This document shows positions 45,690-55,911 of a stretch of DNA of 64,000 bases, piece after piece. Under the pieces are notes generated by a model that saw only the letters and a program-made list of their open reading frames with translations, searched no databases and had not been told where the DNA came from. The DNA is from Odobenus rosmarus divergens (lineage: Eukaryota; Chordata; Mammalia; Carnivora; Odobenidae), in assembly GCF_000321225.1 (NCBI RefSeq), contig NW_004450330.1:3223344-3287343 (forward strand), read 5' to 3'. The stretch's first letter is position 1. Every line of letters begins with the position of its first letter. The position numbers and the translations under genes were made by a program.

Positions 45690-46470
45690 GTACATTTTAA
45701 TAGTGATTCCATTTTTTTGTTATATGCTTGAATTCTAATTGATTTAACCAACCTCCTGTTGGTGGACTTTTATTGTCTTCATTTGATTGCCATAACAAAT
45801 GATATCATAATGAATGTGTGTGTGTGTTTGTGTATGTGTGCCTTCATACAAATGTAGGAGTATTTTTATAAGATAGATTCCTCAAAACTAAAATTTCTGG
45901 GTTGATATGTATGCATATTCAGAATTTTAAGTTATTGTCTAATTTCCCTTTAAAGTTCTTATACCAATTTAGAATTTCACATGTAACATTTGAGAATGAC
46001 TTTTTTTACTTCCTCATTTATTAATAAGATATTGTAGTAACTGATAACTAGTATAGATTAGATATTTCAATTTATATTTATCTGAATATTATTGAGCTTG
46101 TCATCTTCTCATGTTTATTATTTGTTTTTTCCATGAATTTCCTCATTGTGCATGCTTATTATAAAAATTACTTTCCTAAACAATATTCTAATATTTTTAT
46201 AATTCATAAATTCATATTTATGATTTTCATTCATGGTTTTTCATGAATGGTTTTTCATTCATCCTATTGGACCTCTGAAATCTAGTTTTGATTAAGGTAT
46301 GAGGCCGGGGTCTACATTTATTAATTTTCCAGGTAATTAACAAATTTTTAAATACTAGTTATGGACTAAATAATTAACCTACTGACTTGAATTGCCATCT
46401 TTATAATATAAAAAAATTATCTTATACCTATGTCACTATCTGAATTCTCTTCCATTCCATCTGAATGAGA
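45690..46470 (-). mobile_element. Ancient L1M relic (3' part, inverted)
   Basis: Antisense old-L1 wording: AAGATAGATTCCTCAAAACT, AAATTTCTGGGTTGATATGT, GTCTAATTTCCCTTTAAAGT, GAGCTTGTCATCTTCTCATG and CTTGAATTGCCATCTTTATA, in the order seen in L1M 3' regions. Diverged. Confidence 0.6.
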
Positions 46471-46808
46471 AATGTCATTGTTGGTCAGTCTTCTGTCTGG
46501 CAGGGATTATAAAGAGTAAAATTCTCCACAGAAGAACTAGCATGTACAAAGACCTAGCAGCATGGGCAGTGTGCTTTGTAAAATGCAAAATTTTAGAGTA
46601 GTTGTAGCCTTAAGTTTATGCACCAAGATTGTGAACTTCCCTAGAAAGTGCATAGCAAAATCAATGAAAAATTTTCATAAATAAAACACCGGTCTCCAAC
46701 AGAAGCACAATATTCATCCATTCCAATTTGTTTTAGATCATTCCTGCTTGCATTTATTTTAGCCCTTTGTTAGTTTTTATAGAAAGCCAATATGTTTAAT
46801 GCAGTTTT

Positions 46809-47000
46809 AAAAAAAACATTATTTACTTGAGAGAGAGAAAGAGAATGCACACACACGTGAGTCCAAGTGTGAGTTGCGGGGAGGGGCAGAGAGAGAGGGA
46901 GAGAGAGAATCTCAAAACAGACTTCCTGCTGAGCACGGAGCCCCCCTTGGGGCTTGGCCTGGAGTTGATGTTTAGCTGACTGAGTCACACCGGTGCCCCT
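46809..47000 (-). mobile_element. CAN-SINE
   Basis: AAAAAAAACATTATTTACTT at the tail side, GACTTCCTGCTGAGCACGGA in the body, head ACTGAGTCACACCGGTGCCCC. Flanks AATGCAGTTTT (46798-46808) and AATGCAGTGTTTT (from 47002) are a target duplication. Confidence 0.92.
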
Positions 47001-48841
47001 AAATGCAGTGTTTTCAGAAGGTTTTACCTTTAACACATTATTATTAGCTTTCAAAAGTAAACGTTTTTTATCATTTATATTTTGGCAGTTTCCACCTCTC
47101 TCCTCGGGAAGAAGAAATGCTGAGAACAAAATGTTCTAGGATTTCAGTGTTTGCATGTAATCTCCCTGAATTTTAGTTTCAATTTTCTGATGAGGAAACT
47201 CTTTCCAAACTTATCTTTTTTCTTCTTTTTTTAGTGGCCCAACGGGAACTAAACATAAGATCATGTGACAGTGGGAGGTAGCCTGTAAATGTACAGAAAT
47301 TATGTCTTTGTCATTACTTTTTTATCCTTAATGTTGGCTTTTCATAAAGCAAATGCAAACGTAGTGTCCTGCGCATGCTGAAACATGTCCAAATGTTGCT
47401 TTTTGTAACTAGATCTTCCCATCATGGTTATCAACCCTAATTCGAATAAATAAGCAGAACCTCTAAACCCACTTTTTTAATGGTTAGATCACCATTTTCT
47501 TTTTACTCTTTCTATTTCTCTCCTGTCAGGTATCCAGATAGCTGCAGGCAAGAAAAACACCTTCAAAAGTCATTTTGACTTAAATCAGCATCACTTCCAA
47601 GGTTTAATCATTAAAATGTAATTAAAGTGTCATAATGCTCATTTTTAAATTGCTGATTCAAATTTACACATTGCAAGGAAACAAAAAAAAATCCAACTTT
47701 GTTTCAGATTTACTAATAAAATCAACATACTATGCTACAACTCCAAAATATTCACTAAAAGGAATTTTTCTTTTTTGTTAAAAGGTTAAATGTTTAAGGG
47801 TATTTCCTTTCTGATAGCACAGTTATGGTACACAGATTAGTGGGAAAATAGAAAATGTGAGAGAATGCTCTTTATAATGATTGGTAGCTTTAAAGCCCTA
47901 CTTTGGAACACCATGTAAATATGCCAAATTGACTATTACAGAAATGGACAACTCGTGGAATTTTGGACATTTTCCATACTTATTCGTGCCAGACCCTGGA
48001 GGGGGTGGGCAGTCTAGTCCAGGAACAAGTAAACAAGTCAGTAGAAAAACTGATCATTGGAAAGACTGACCTTTGAACAATGGCATCTCTGAACTCTCCA
48101 AAGGGTCAACTTGTGTTTGGCAAGTATTTCAATTCTCCCTGTGGCATGTAACCTTAAGTACTGATCAGAGTGCTCTGTTTTTGATATCTAGAAGTTCAAC
48201 TTCTGGGATGGTGCCAAAGGTTTTGGCGTCATGGTGTGTGGAGTATATTCACTGGTATCGCTGGCTGGAGAAATTCTACTATTGTCCTGAAGAATCTGCT
48301 TCCTTACCATCCTCTCATATTTCTGGAAAAAACAACAACAAAAAACCTGTGACTAGTTTCTTTCCAGAAACTATTGGGGTTTTTCATGTGTTTGTTTGCT
48401 AGTCAACTTGGAAAGGAATCAGAGAGTGGCCCTCTCGGTACGGAGGTGCTTGGAGGGCCCTGGGGAGACAATGGTACGGGTGAAATAAAAACTATAAAAA
48501 GTCTGAAGACCACTAACATGAGCCCCAAATAGTTGAGCTGCAGATGATGTGGAAGGCTTGAGGGCATCTGACACTTGCTTTTCATCTTTCTATTTATAAA
48601 AGGAAGGTGAACAGGTTGTGATGTTTCTGGTTTTCTGGAAAAGTATTAGAGCCTTGTTAATTATGGTAGAGTGAACATGGCAGGAAAAGGAAAAATATAA
48701 TTTTAAGTATACTGGTGCATGCTGGAAACCCAGATTGGCAAGCATATGGGGTTCTGGCATCTGGACAGAAGCCTTCATAACCATCTGTTTCTCAGAGGTT
48801 ATTTTGGCAATTTTTGGAGCAATTCCAGTGATTCGTGGGTC
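47001..48841. other. Non-coding stretch, nothing recognised
   Basis: Unique sequence. Plus-strand frames at 47881-48069 and 48073-48402 follow one another but have no recognised domain. Confidence 0.4.
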
Positions 48842-48856
48842 TGGGCTAAGGATTTT

Positions 48857-49143
48857 TTTTAAATGATTTCCTTTGGTTTAATTTATTAAGCCCTAAATTA
48901 TTTCCTCCTCCTCTCCCTCCCCCTCCTCCTTCTTCTTCTATAGAGAACAAACTCATGGTTACCAAAGGGGAGGTGGGTGGGGGGATGGGTTAAATAGTTG
49001 ATGGGGACTAAGGAATGCATTTGAGATGAGCACAGGGTGTTATATGGAAGTGTTGAATCACTGTATTTTACACCTGAAATTCATATTGCACTGTATGTTA
49101 ACTAACTGGAATTTAAATAAAAACTTTAAAAAAAGGAATCATT
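48857..49143 (+). mobile_element. L1 3' end insertion with pyrimidine-rich 5' part
   Basis: 3' part ATGGTTACCAAAGGGGAGG, ATGAGCACAGGGTGTTATAT, TGTTGAATCACTGTATTTTA and ACTAACTGGAATTTAAATAA is a standard L1 3' end. The 5' part has CCTCCTCCTCTCCCTCCCCC and then (TTC)n. Target duplication TGGGCTAAGGATTTT at 48842-48856 and 49144-49158 brackets the whole, so the pyrimidine stretch entered with the L1 (inversion or transduced sequence). Confidence 0.85.
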
Positions 49144-49159
49144 TGGGCTAAGGATTTTC

Positions 49160-49789
49160 AGCAAGGAGCACAGCTACATAGAAGCAGTTGCTGAGTCTTC
49201 CGTCCATACATTAATTTCATTGTTGTGGGTGTTAAGTCATCTTAAAATGGTCTATGTGCCAGTATTTCATTGTGATGACAGCAGATGTCCCTTCACGCTA
49301 ATATTTTTTCTCAATTTTATTCACCAAGTGACATTTTTTGCCTTCAGAATAAATTTGGTATATTGCTTCCCCTGGCTGTGAGATGTGAGGAATATGTGAA
49401 GGTAGTCATGTTTTTGTGTTCTCTGCTGCTTGTCCTGAAATGCAGGAACCCAGCTGGTTACCTCCAGCTCTCCTTGACTTTCTTGTTCTACCAGACGTGC
49501 CCCAGAATTTTGAGAGTTACAGTTTTTAGTAGTTAGTGTGGTGTCATGTGATACTCTAATAAGAACTCATATGCATAGGACCATTAAGGTTAATCATAAA
49601 GCAACATATTGACAAGCATGATGCAATCTGGGTTGAAACTTTATTTCAATGTTTTATCATAAAATACTATTTATTGAGTATTTACATTAATTATGTCACA
49701 TGATGGGATATATGTTTTAAATGTAAAAGATTGTTGATACAAGGATGTGAACAGAAGGGCTTGTGGGTAAGAATGAAAATGGGATAGCT
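49160..49789. other. Non-coding stretch, nothing recognised
   Basis: Unique sequence. The 83-codon frame 49285-49536 has no domain. Confidence 0.35.
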
Positions 49790-50200
49790 TTCCGAGGACC
49801 ATTTAGCAGTGTATTTCAGAACCTTAAATGCGTGTGCCCTAGGACTGCCCACCACCTCTCATTCCTCTTCTAGGACTTATTCTATTTTATAAAATATTGT
49901 CACATACTCATAAGGTCATATATGTTAATTGCAAGATTATTTGTAATGGACAAAAATTGAAGGCAATATAAATGTCAGTCAATAGGCAAATGGTTAAACA
50001 AATTTGGGAAATGCCATACTATGGAATATCACACAGCTATTTAACAAAGTGACATAGTTCTACAAGAACTGAAAGGGAAAGGTGTTCATGATCTATATTT
50101 AAGGTTTTTTTAAAAACTCACTTTAGAAGAGTACATACAACATATTCCTATTTTTTAATAAAAAAGCAATATATACTTATTTAAATGTGTAAATGAATAG
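49790..50200 (+). mobile_element. Ancient L1M 3' fragment
   Basis: CCTCTTCTAGGACTTATTCT, TAATGGACAAAAATTGAAGG, CAATATAAATGTCAGTCAAT, AAATGGTTAAACAAATTTGG and GCCATACTATGGAATATCAC follow the end of L1 ORF2 and 3' UTR (the 'caacctaaatgtccatca..ggttaaataaattatgg..atggaatactatgcag' section). Confidence 0.7.
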
Positions 50201-50211
50201 AAGGTGTGTGT

Positions 50212-50572
50212 TATAGACTGAATATATCTCCCCAAAATCCATATGTTAAAGTGCTAATCTCCAACATGATAGTATTTGAAGGTGAGGCCTTTGGGAGGTA
50301 ATTACATTTAGATGATGTTCCAAGGGTGGTCATGATGGGATTAATGTCCTTATGAGAAGAGGAAGAGACCAGAGCATGTTCTCCCTGCCATGTGAGGAAA
50401 AGTGAGAAGGTAGCCATCTGCAAAACAGGGAAAGAGCTCTCACAAAAACCCAACCATGCTGGCACCCTGATCTCAGACTTCCCAGCCTTCAGAACTGTGA
50501 GAAATAAGTACCTATAGTTAAAGGCACCTGGTCTGTGGTATTTGTTATAGCAGCTCAGATTGAGATAGTACA
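50212..50572 (+). mobile_element. ERVL-MaLR LTR (MLT1A-like), solo
   Basis: TATAGACTGAATATATCTCC, CAACATGATAGTATTTGAAG, GAGGCCTTTGGGAGGTAATT, GGGATTAATGTCCTTATGAG, CTGCCATGTGAGGAAAAGTG, GAACTGTGAGAAATAAGTAC and a terminal TTTGTTATAGCAGCTCAGAT. Diverged relative of the LTR at 5773, same orientation, no internal sequence attached. Confidence 0.83.
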
Positions 50573-50734
50573 GAAAGATTCTAAGTAGACTCTAAATATT
50601 ACATGAATACCTCCAAGGGAAGAAGAGGTGGGCAGAAGGAGAAATTCTCCATTTTTCCATATATATACTTCTTTATTGTTTGAATCTTTGTTAAGTATGC
50701 ATCACTTTTGTAGTTGAAGAATGGGAGAGAGGGA

Positions 50735-50772
50735 GAGAATGAGGAAGGAAGGAAGGAAGGAAGGAAGGGAGG
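50735..50772. repeat. (GGAA)n microsatellite
   Basis: About seven AAGG units within a wider purine-rich stretch (50720-50772). Confidence 0.95.
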
Positions 50773-50867
50773 ACAATCAATGTGAAGTCCCAAAGTCCAT
50801 GTTGCATTGTCAGAAGTTATTCTGTTTACCCATTTGTAGAATATTGAGTTAAAAATTTCTCAGGCTA

Positions 50868-51002
50868 TGGTGATGGGTATTAAAGAGGGCACGTATTGAA
50901 TGGAGCACTGGGTGTTATACGCAAACAATGAATCATGGAACACTACATCAAAAACTAATGATGTAATGTATGGTGACTAACATAACATAATAATAATAAA
51001 AA
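50868..51002 (+). mobile_element. Very short young L1 3'-end insertion
   Basis: Only about 135 bp of L1: GATGGGTATTAAAGAGGGCA, GAGCACTGGGTGTTATACGC, AATGAATCATGGAACACTAC, AAAAACTAATGATGTAATGT, tail ATAATAATAA plus A-run. Target duplication AAAAATTTCTCAGGCTA (50851-50867) versus AAAAATTTCCCTGGCTA (51003-51019), two mismatches. Same 3' end type as 38-165 and 29520-29682. Confidence 0.93.
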
Positions 51003-51019
51003 AAAAATTTCCCTGGCTA

Positions 51020-51486
51020 CTTCTTCCTTAGATGACCTTAAGGATGAAACCATCTCTCACATCCTTGGTTCTTCTTATGAGATAAATGGACTTTATGGAA
51101 GAGCATGTTGCATTTGTAAAATATTTTCAAATATATTGTTGAGGAAGTCTTAAAATGGGATATTTGGTTGGAATTGGACTGAGTTCCACTTTTAAGGTAT
51201 TGGGTTCTAGTCATGCTTCTCTTGTTTATTAGGTCTCTCCTTTTAGCTGGTAGATTAGATTTTTGTGGAGCCCTCTGACACACGACATCTTTTAATCTAT
51301 TAAGCAGAGTCAGCAGTGATAACCTGTTCCCTTTTGTCTCAAAATGTTTGGCTTAGTTTTCCTCCCAGACTACATGTAGGTAATTTAATTTCAGTTTTGA
51401 TCTTGTGAGAAATTCCAAGGGATACCATTGGTTCTGAGACATCAGGAGAGCCTGGATCCTCAGAAGGCTTTTCGAGATTTGGATGG
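51020..51486. other. Non-coding stretch, nothing recognised
   Basis: Unique sequence between the short L1 and the TA-rich repeat. Confidence 0.35.
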
Positions 51487-51489
51487 ATG

Positions 51490-51628
51490 CTATATACATA
51501 CATATACATATATATGTGTATATATATACATATATATATGTGTATATATATATGTATATGTAAGTATATATATGTATATGTATGTATATATATGTATATG
51601 TATGTATATATATATTACATATTATATA
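51490..51628. repeat. (TATATG/TGTATA)n AT-rich repeat
   Basis: About 140 bp of alternating purine-pyrimidine sequence with ACATATACATATATATG and its inverted forms. Expected to be cruciform-prone. Apparent open frames through it (I/Y/M/C/V only) are artefacts. Confidence 0.95.
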
Positions 51629-52275
51629 TGAATGATCTCCAAGTTGGTCTGCAGATCAAAATAACCTGGAAAGTTGAAAGAAAGTAAAACAAGTCACAAT
51701 ATCAGACCCTAACTCAAATCTACAAATTGCAATTTTGAGGGGATGCTGTATAGAACTATAGTTTCAACAAACTTACCTAAATAATTCCTGTGTATCTAGT
51801 CCTACATTAGCTGCAGATTGACTTTTGGGAATGAATCATCTGCTATTTATCACTATATGACCTCATGATCTCTATGAACGAGATCACAAAAACACACATC
51901 TCCAACCACCTGGTGGAGGTCATATTAGGATGCAAGCTTTGTCCCCATCATATTCCTATTGCTTATCATGGTATGTAGGGGTTCTGAGTAAGAGAGAGCC
52001 AGACACAGGAGGATGGCCAAATATTGCAATGTGAAAGGAGGTTTTGGCTTAAAAAGTCTGTCAGAATACCCTTCTCTAACACAGGAAAAGGCTATCATGT
52101 TATCTGTTCCCATGGTGTAGTGAGTATCACGAGACCAGTGAAGTATCATAAGATGTTGTGGGCCAGATCAATAGGAGTAGATATAGCCCGGAAATGGGAG
52201 CGATCAAAATAACTTTGAATATTTGCTCATACTGTCAACTATTGGGAAAAAATAGAGTTATCTCTAAGATAACCC
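51629..52275. other. Non-coding stretch, nothing recognised
   Basis: Unique sequence with opposing chance frames at 51925-52212. Confidence 0.35.
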
Positions 52276-53190
52276 ATTTATTTATTTATTTGTAATTTTA
52301 AAATTTTATTTATTCATTTTATTGAGATATAGTTGATATACAACATTATATTAGTTTTGTGTACAACATAGTGATTACATATTTGTATATATTGTGAAAT
52401 GATCACCAAAATAAGTCTAGTTGGCATCTGTTACCTCACATAGTTACATTTTTTTTCTTGTAACAAGAACTTTTAAGATTTTTTCCTCTTAGCAACTTTC
52501 AAAAATAATATTATTAAACTGTAGTCACCATGCTGTACCTTACATCCTATGACATTTATTTTATAAATAGAAGTTTGTACCTTTTGACTGCTTTCACCCA
52601 TTTTGCCCACTCCTGCCCCCCTCGGACAATCCACCTCGGACAACCACCAATGTGTTCTCTGTATCTGTGATCTCATTTTTTTATTGTTGTTGTTTGTTTA
52701 TTTGCTTTAAGATTCCACATATAGGTGAGATCATAAGGTATTTGTCTTTCTCCATCTAACTTATTTCACTTAGCGTAATGCCCTCAAGCTCCATTCATGT
52801 TGTTACAAATGGCAAGATTTCCTTTTTTAAAAAAATTCCTGAATAATATTCAATTGTATATATATGCATATAAATGTATATACACATATATACATATACA
52901 CATTTATATACATACACACACATACATATATACATAAGCACACAGACATTTTCTTTATCCATTCATCCATCAGTGGACATTTAGGTTGCTTCCATGGCTT
53001 AGCTATGGTCAATAATGCTGCAATGAATATGGAAGTGCAGTTATCTTTTTGAATTAGTGTTTTCATTTCCTTCTGATAAGTACTCAGAAGTAGAATTGCT
53101 GGATCATATGGTCGTTCATTTTTAATTTTTTGAGAAATTTTCATGCTGTTTTCCATAGTGCCTACACCAATTTTCATATATTTTTTGTAA
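52276..53190 (-). mobile_element. L1 relic: 3' UTR and end of ORF2
   Basis: TTATTGAGATATAGTTGATA, CAACATTATATTAGTTTTGT, CACCATGCTGTACCTTACAT, ATTCCACATATAGGTGAGAT and TTATTTCACTTAGCGTAATG are the inverted L1 3' UTR. 52827-53177 on the minus strand still codes RPYDPAILLLSTYQKEMK and AALLTIAKPWKQPKCPLMDE, the ORF2 C-terminus. Interrupted by a (TATACA)n patch at 52855-52935. Truncated at both the RT and endonuclease side. Confidence 0.88.
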
Positions 53191-54854
53191 CTCTCCTACC
53201 CAGCAAAACAAAGTTCTCAAAAATATGAATGACATTTATTGGATTTCTTTTATTTACTTGGAGTTCTTATGAACAATGTATTAACAATAAATGTAGGCCT
53301 GCAAACTATTTCAAAGTGGATGCTGATTATTCTGTTTCTTTCTCATTTCCTTGCTTGCTTAGCTTAGGGAAACCAGATAGACTCATCAGCCCGCTTACAG
53401 ATAGTGGTACCTCTTGGTTTTTTCCTCATTATTAAACACAATTGCCATTTGTTGGCATGTTCCAAATCCCCTAGTTTGGTGGGGATGACCCTGACCATTA
53501 GGATTTACATAAAACTACTCTTAACTCCCATCATGAGCCCAGGAAACCCTATGAGAAACTCTGTTTCCAGCTGAATACTTCAGGGATCTTTGTGGGATCT
53601 AAATTTATTATTGTCTTCTCTTACTCTACTTTTCTGTGTCTGCCACATTCTCAACTCTTGGGCCTTCTGTAACCTCCATGCCTAGGACTGTCCTACAATA
53701 CTATCTACCTTGTTTCGTCACCCTCCCCACCAAAGGTGGCAATACAATACAGAGCATGAACATCGCAATACAACCTCACATGGTTGCGTGAACAGCCGGC
53801 CTGTGCTGGTGTTTTGGGGAGCGACTAAAGAATAATTATTTCATCACTGTTCCAATTACCTCTCAGACAGCCCTATCCTCGGCTCACCACACCAGCTTTG
53901 CTCACAGGGGGCCAAGGCGTCCAGTGTCTTCATTGAGCAATTTCCTCTCCTTTTTCTTCCCCCAGACCCTTTGTCATGTCCCTGCCCTTGAATCTTAAAC
54001 TTCTTAAATATTCTGCTAAATAATTCAGCTTTATTTGTTCAACTTCTCTGGCTGATGGTGCCTGAATGTTTCACTTTTTATATTTAGGAAGTAGTTTTTT
54101 GGTTTTTTTTTAAACACACATGGGGGAAAATTGTTCCATTCTCCTAGGAGATGAGGAATCTAATTGTGCAGGTTAAAGGTAATTTTTCCCCTCTTGGCTA
54201 AATACATTCTCTCCTCCCCTCTCTTCTCCTCTTCTCTCTTTGCCTCTGTCTCTCTCACTCTCCTCCACACTTGCTCCTCTCTCTCTCTCTGTCTCTATTA
54301 ACCCACCATCTGTCTATACAGAATCACAAATGTGTGAGCAAAGGCAAGCTCACACACACATACACTCAAACACCACCGTGGCTGTTCCTGAGCTTACTTT
54401 TCCAAGGGGAACATAAGAAAACATCACGGGAGCAAGTTAAATGCTCTTGTAAATGTGGGAAAATTCCCATATAGATTGTTTCTCATCTTATGCCCCTTGG
54501 GATGACAAAGCACAAGGATTCTATGAAGACTGTCTCACTTGTAGGGAAGTGGTAAATTAACAGAAGTCTTCATGGTTTGGTAGAGTTTGAAAGAGACACT
54601 CAGAAGATACCCTAAACAGAAATCCCTTTACAACATGGCCACTTTACCTGTGCTTACATTACCTCTGGGAATATAAGCCTCACTCCTTTGTGAAAGGGCC
54701 AATTTGACTTTTTCAATAGTCTTAATTATAAATGTTCCCTTTATACTGTATGAAAATTGAACTTTATAACATTCACACGTTGGCCTTGGGTTTATTCTCT
54801 GGAGTCTCAAAAAGTAAGTTTATTCAATCTTTCAAAGAATAGAAATTCATATAT
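53191..54854. other. Unassigned stretch with a polypyrimidine tract
   Basis: 54195-54298 is about 100 bases almost wholly C/T (CTCTCCTCCCCTCTCTTCTC and similar). The rest is unique with no supported gene. Confidence 0.4.
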
Positions 54855-55460
54855 TTGAAAATAATTGTCATTAATTTCCTCATCAAATCAACCTTTCTCA
54901 GGCTAAACACCTCTTTTTTTTTCTTCAACAATTCCTGTTAGGTTATAGCTTTCAGACCGCTTACCTTCCTGATTGTAGTGTTTTGGAGTCATTCCATTTT
55001 GTCACTGTACACTCTCAAAATGCCACATCTAGCAGAATGACTTGCACAAAGTAGATGGATAAATGCTGACAGAATTTAATTTAACTGAGCACCATACTAT
55101 ATCCAGTGCCGAGTCCTGAAAAACTATTCCCATCTTTCATCTGCACATTACACTTTTATTAATACAATGTAAGATTGCATTAGCTTTATTATAAATCACG
55201 TGGGCTTATAATATAATGTCTCCTGACCTTTTTCTCATAATCTCACATTCCTTCCTCTGAATTTGGTCACCTGAGTTCCTGAATCTAAATGCAAAGTTTT
55301 ACATTTATCCTCGTAAATTTCATTTTGTTTATTTCATCCCATGTTCTCACACTTTTGAGATCTTTATCCCATCATTGAAAATACCAGGTTTCCTGCCACT
55401 ATTTGGGTCATTTATAAATGCAGTGGATTTGTCTTTTGCCCTTACCAAAGACTTTGATGC
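54855..55460 (-). repeat. Ancient CR1/L3-like LINE relic
   Basis: The plus strand resembles antisense CR1-superfamily sequence shared by old mammalian L3/CR1 copies: CTTTCTCAGGCTAAACACCT, GTTTTGGAGTCATTCCATTT, CACTTTTATTAATACAATGT, AAGATTGCATTAGCTTTATT, AAGTTTTACATTTATCCTCG and AATTTCATTTTGTTTATTTC, in the right order. A small insertion separates 55040-55085. Very old and diverged. Confidence 0.55.
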
Positions 55461-55870
55461 TTTTGGTAGAAGTCCATTGCAACGATGGACTTGTAACCTG
55501 TATTTCTTCGCTTCTGGCTCTTTCTGGTATTGCAGGCCCACACGTCTGGGAGATCACAAGGTGTGGATCACATTTGGTCATGCAGAAGCACGGTCAGCCA
55601 CACAGTGTGGCATCTGTGGACTTGTTCTCCTCCTTGCCCACCTTCTATGTGTCTATTAAGCATCTGGATACACATATTTCCACTGCTAATGTCACTAAGT
55701 ACCCAGGAAAGCACGCTCATTGCCACCGGTTTCCAGGCAACAGGCACTGGGTGCTGCTATGGCAGAGGCTTTGAACTTTTCCAGTGGCCCTCCTGCCACT
55801 GCTATAGCCCTGGGTTACTCAAGGTGCCACAGCTCTGAGTGTTCAGTAACAAAATAAGGGGAGAACCCCC
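55461..55870. other. Non-coding stretch, nothing recognised
   Basis: GC-moderate unique sequence. Three overlapping plus-strand frames (94-118 codons) cover 55375-55838 in all three phases, which argues that none is a gene and that the stretch is simply stop-poor. Confidence 0.35.
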
Positions 55871-55880
55871 TAATTGTAGC

Positions 55881-55911
55881 GTGTGTGTGAGTTTGTGTGT
55901 GTGTGTGTGTT
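55881..55911. repeat. (GT)n microsatellite at the pseudogene's 3' end
   Basis: (GT)n with one GAGTTT interruption, abutting the polyadenylation end of the ferritin pseudogene. On the minus strand it is (CA)n following the 3' UTR, where the poly(A) tail should be. Confidence 0.93.

Noticed and set aside
46770..47129. 119-codon minus-strand open frame
   Set aside because: Most of it is the CAN-SINE at 46809-47000 read through; SINE-derived frame.
51428..51687. Open frames rich in Ile/Tyr/Met/Cys
   Set aside because: Translation of the TATATG repeat.
55375..55838. Three overlapping plus-strand open frames of 94-118 codons
   Set aside because: All three phases are open over the same stretch and none has a domain, so it is a stop-poor sequence and not a gene.
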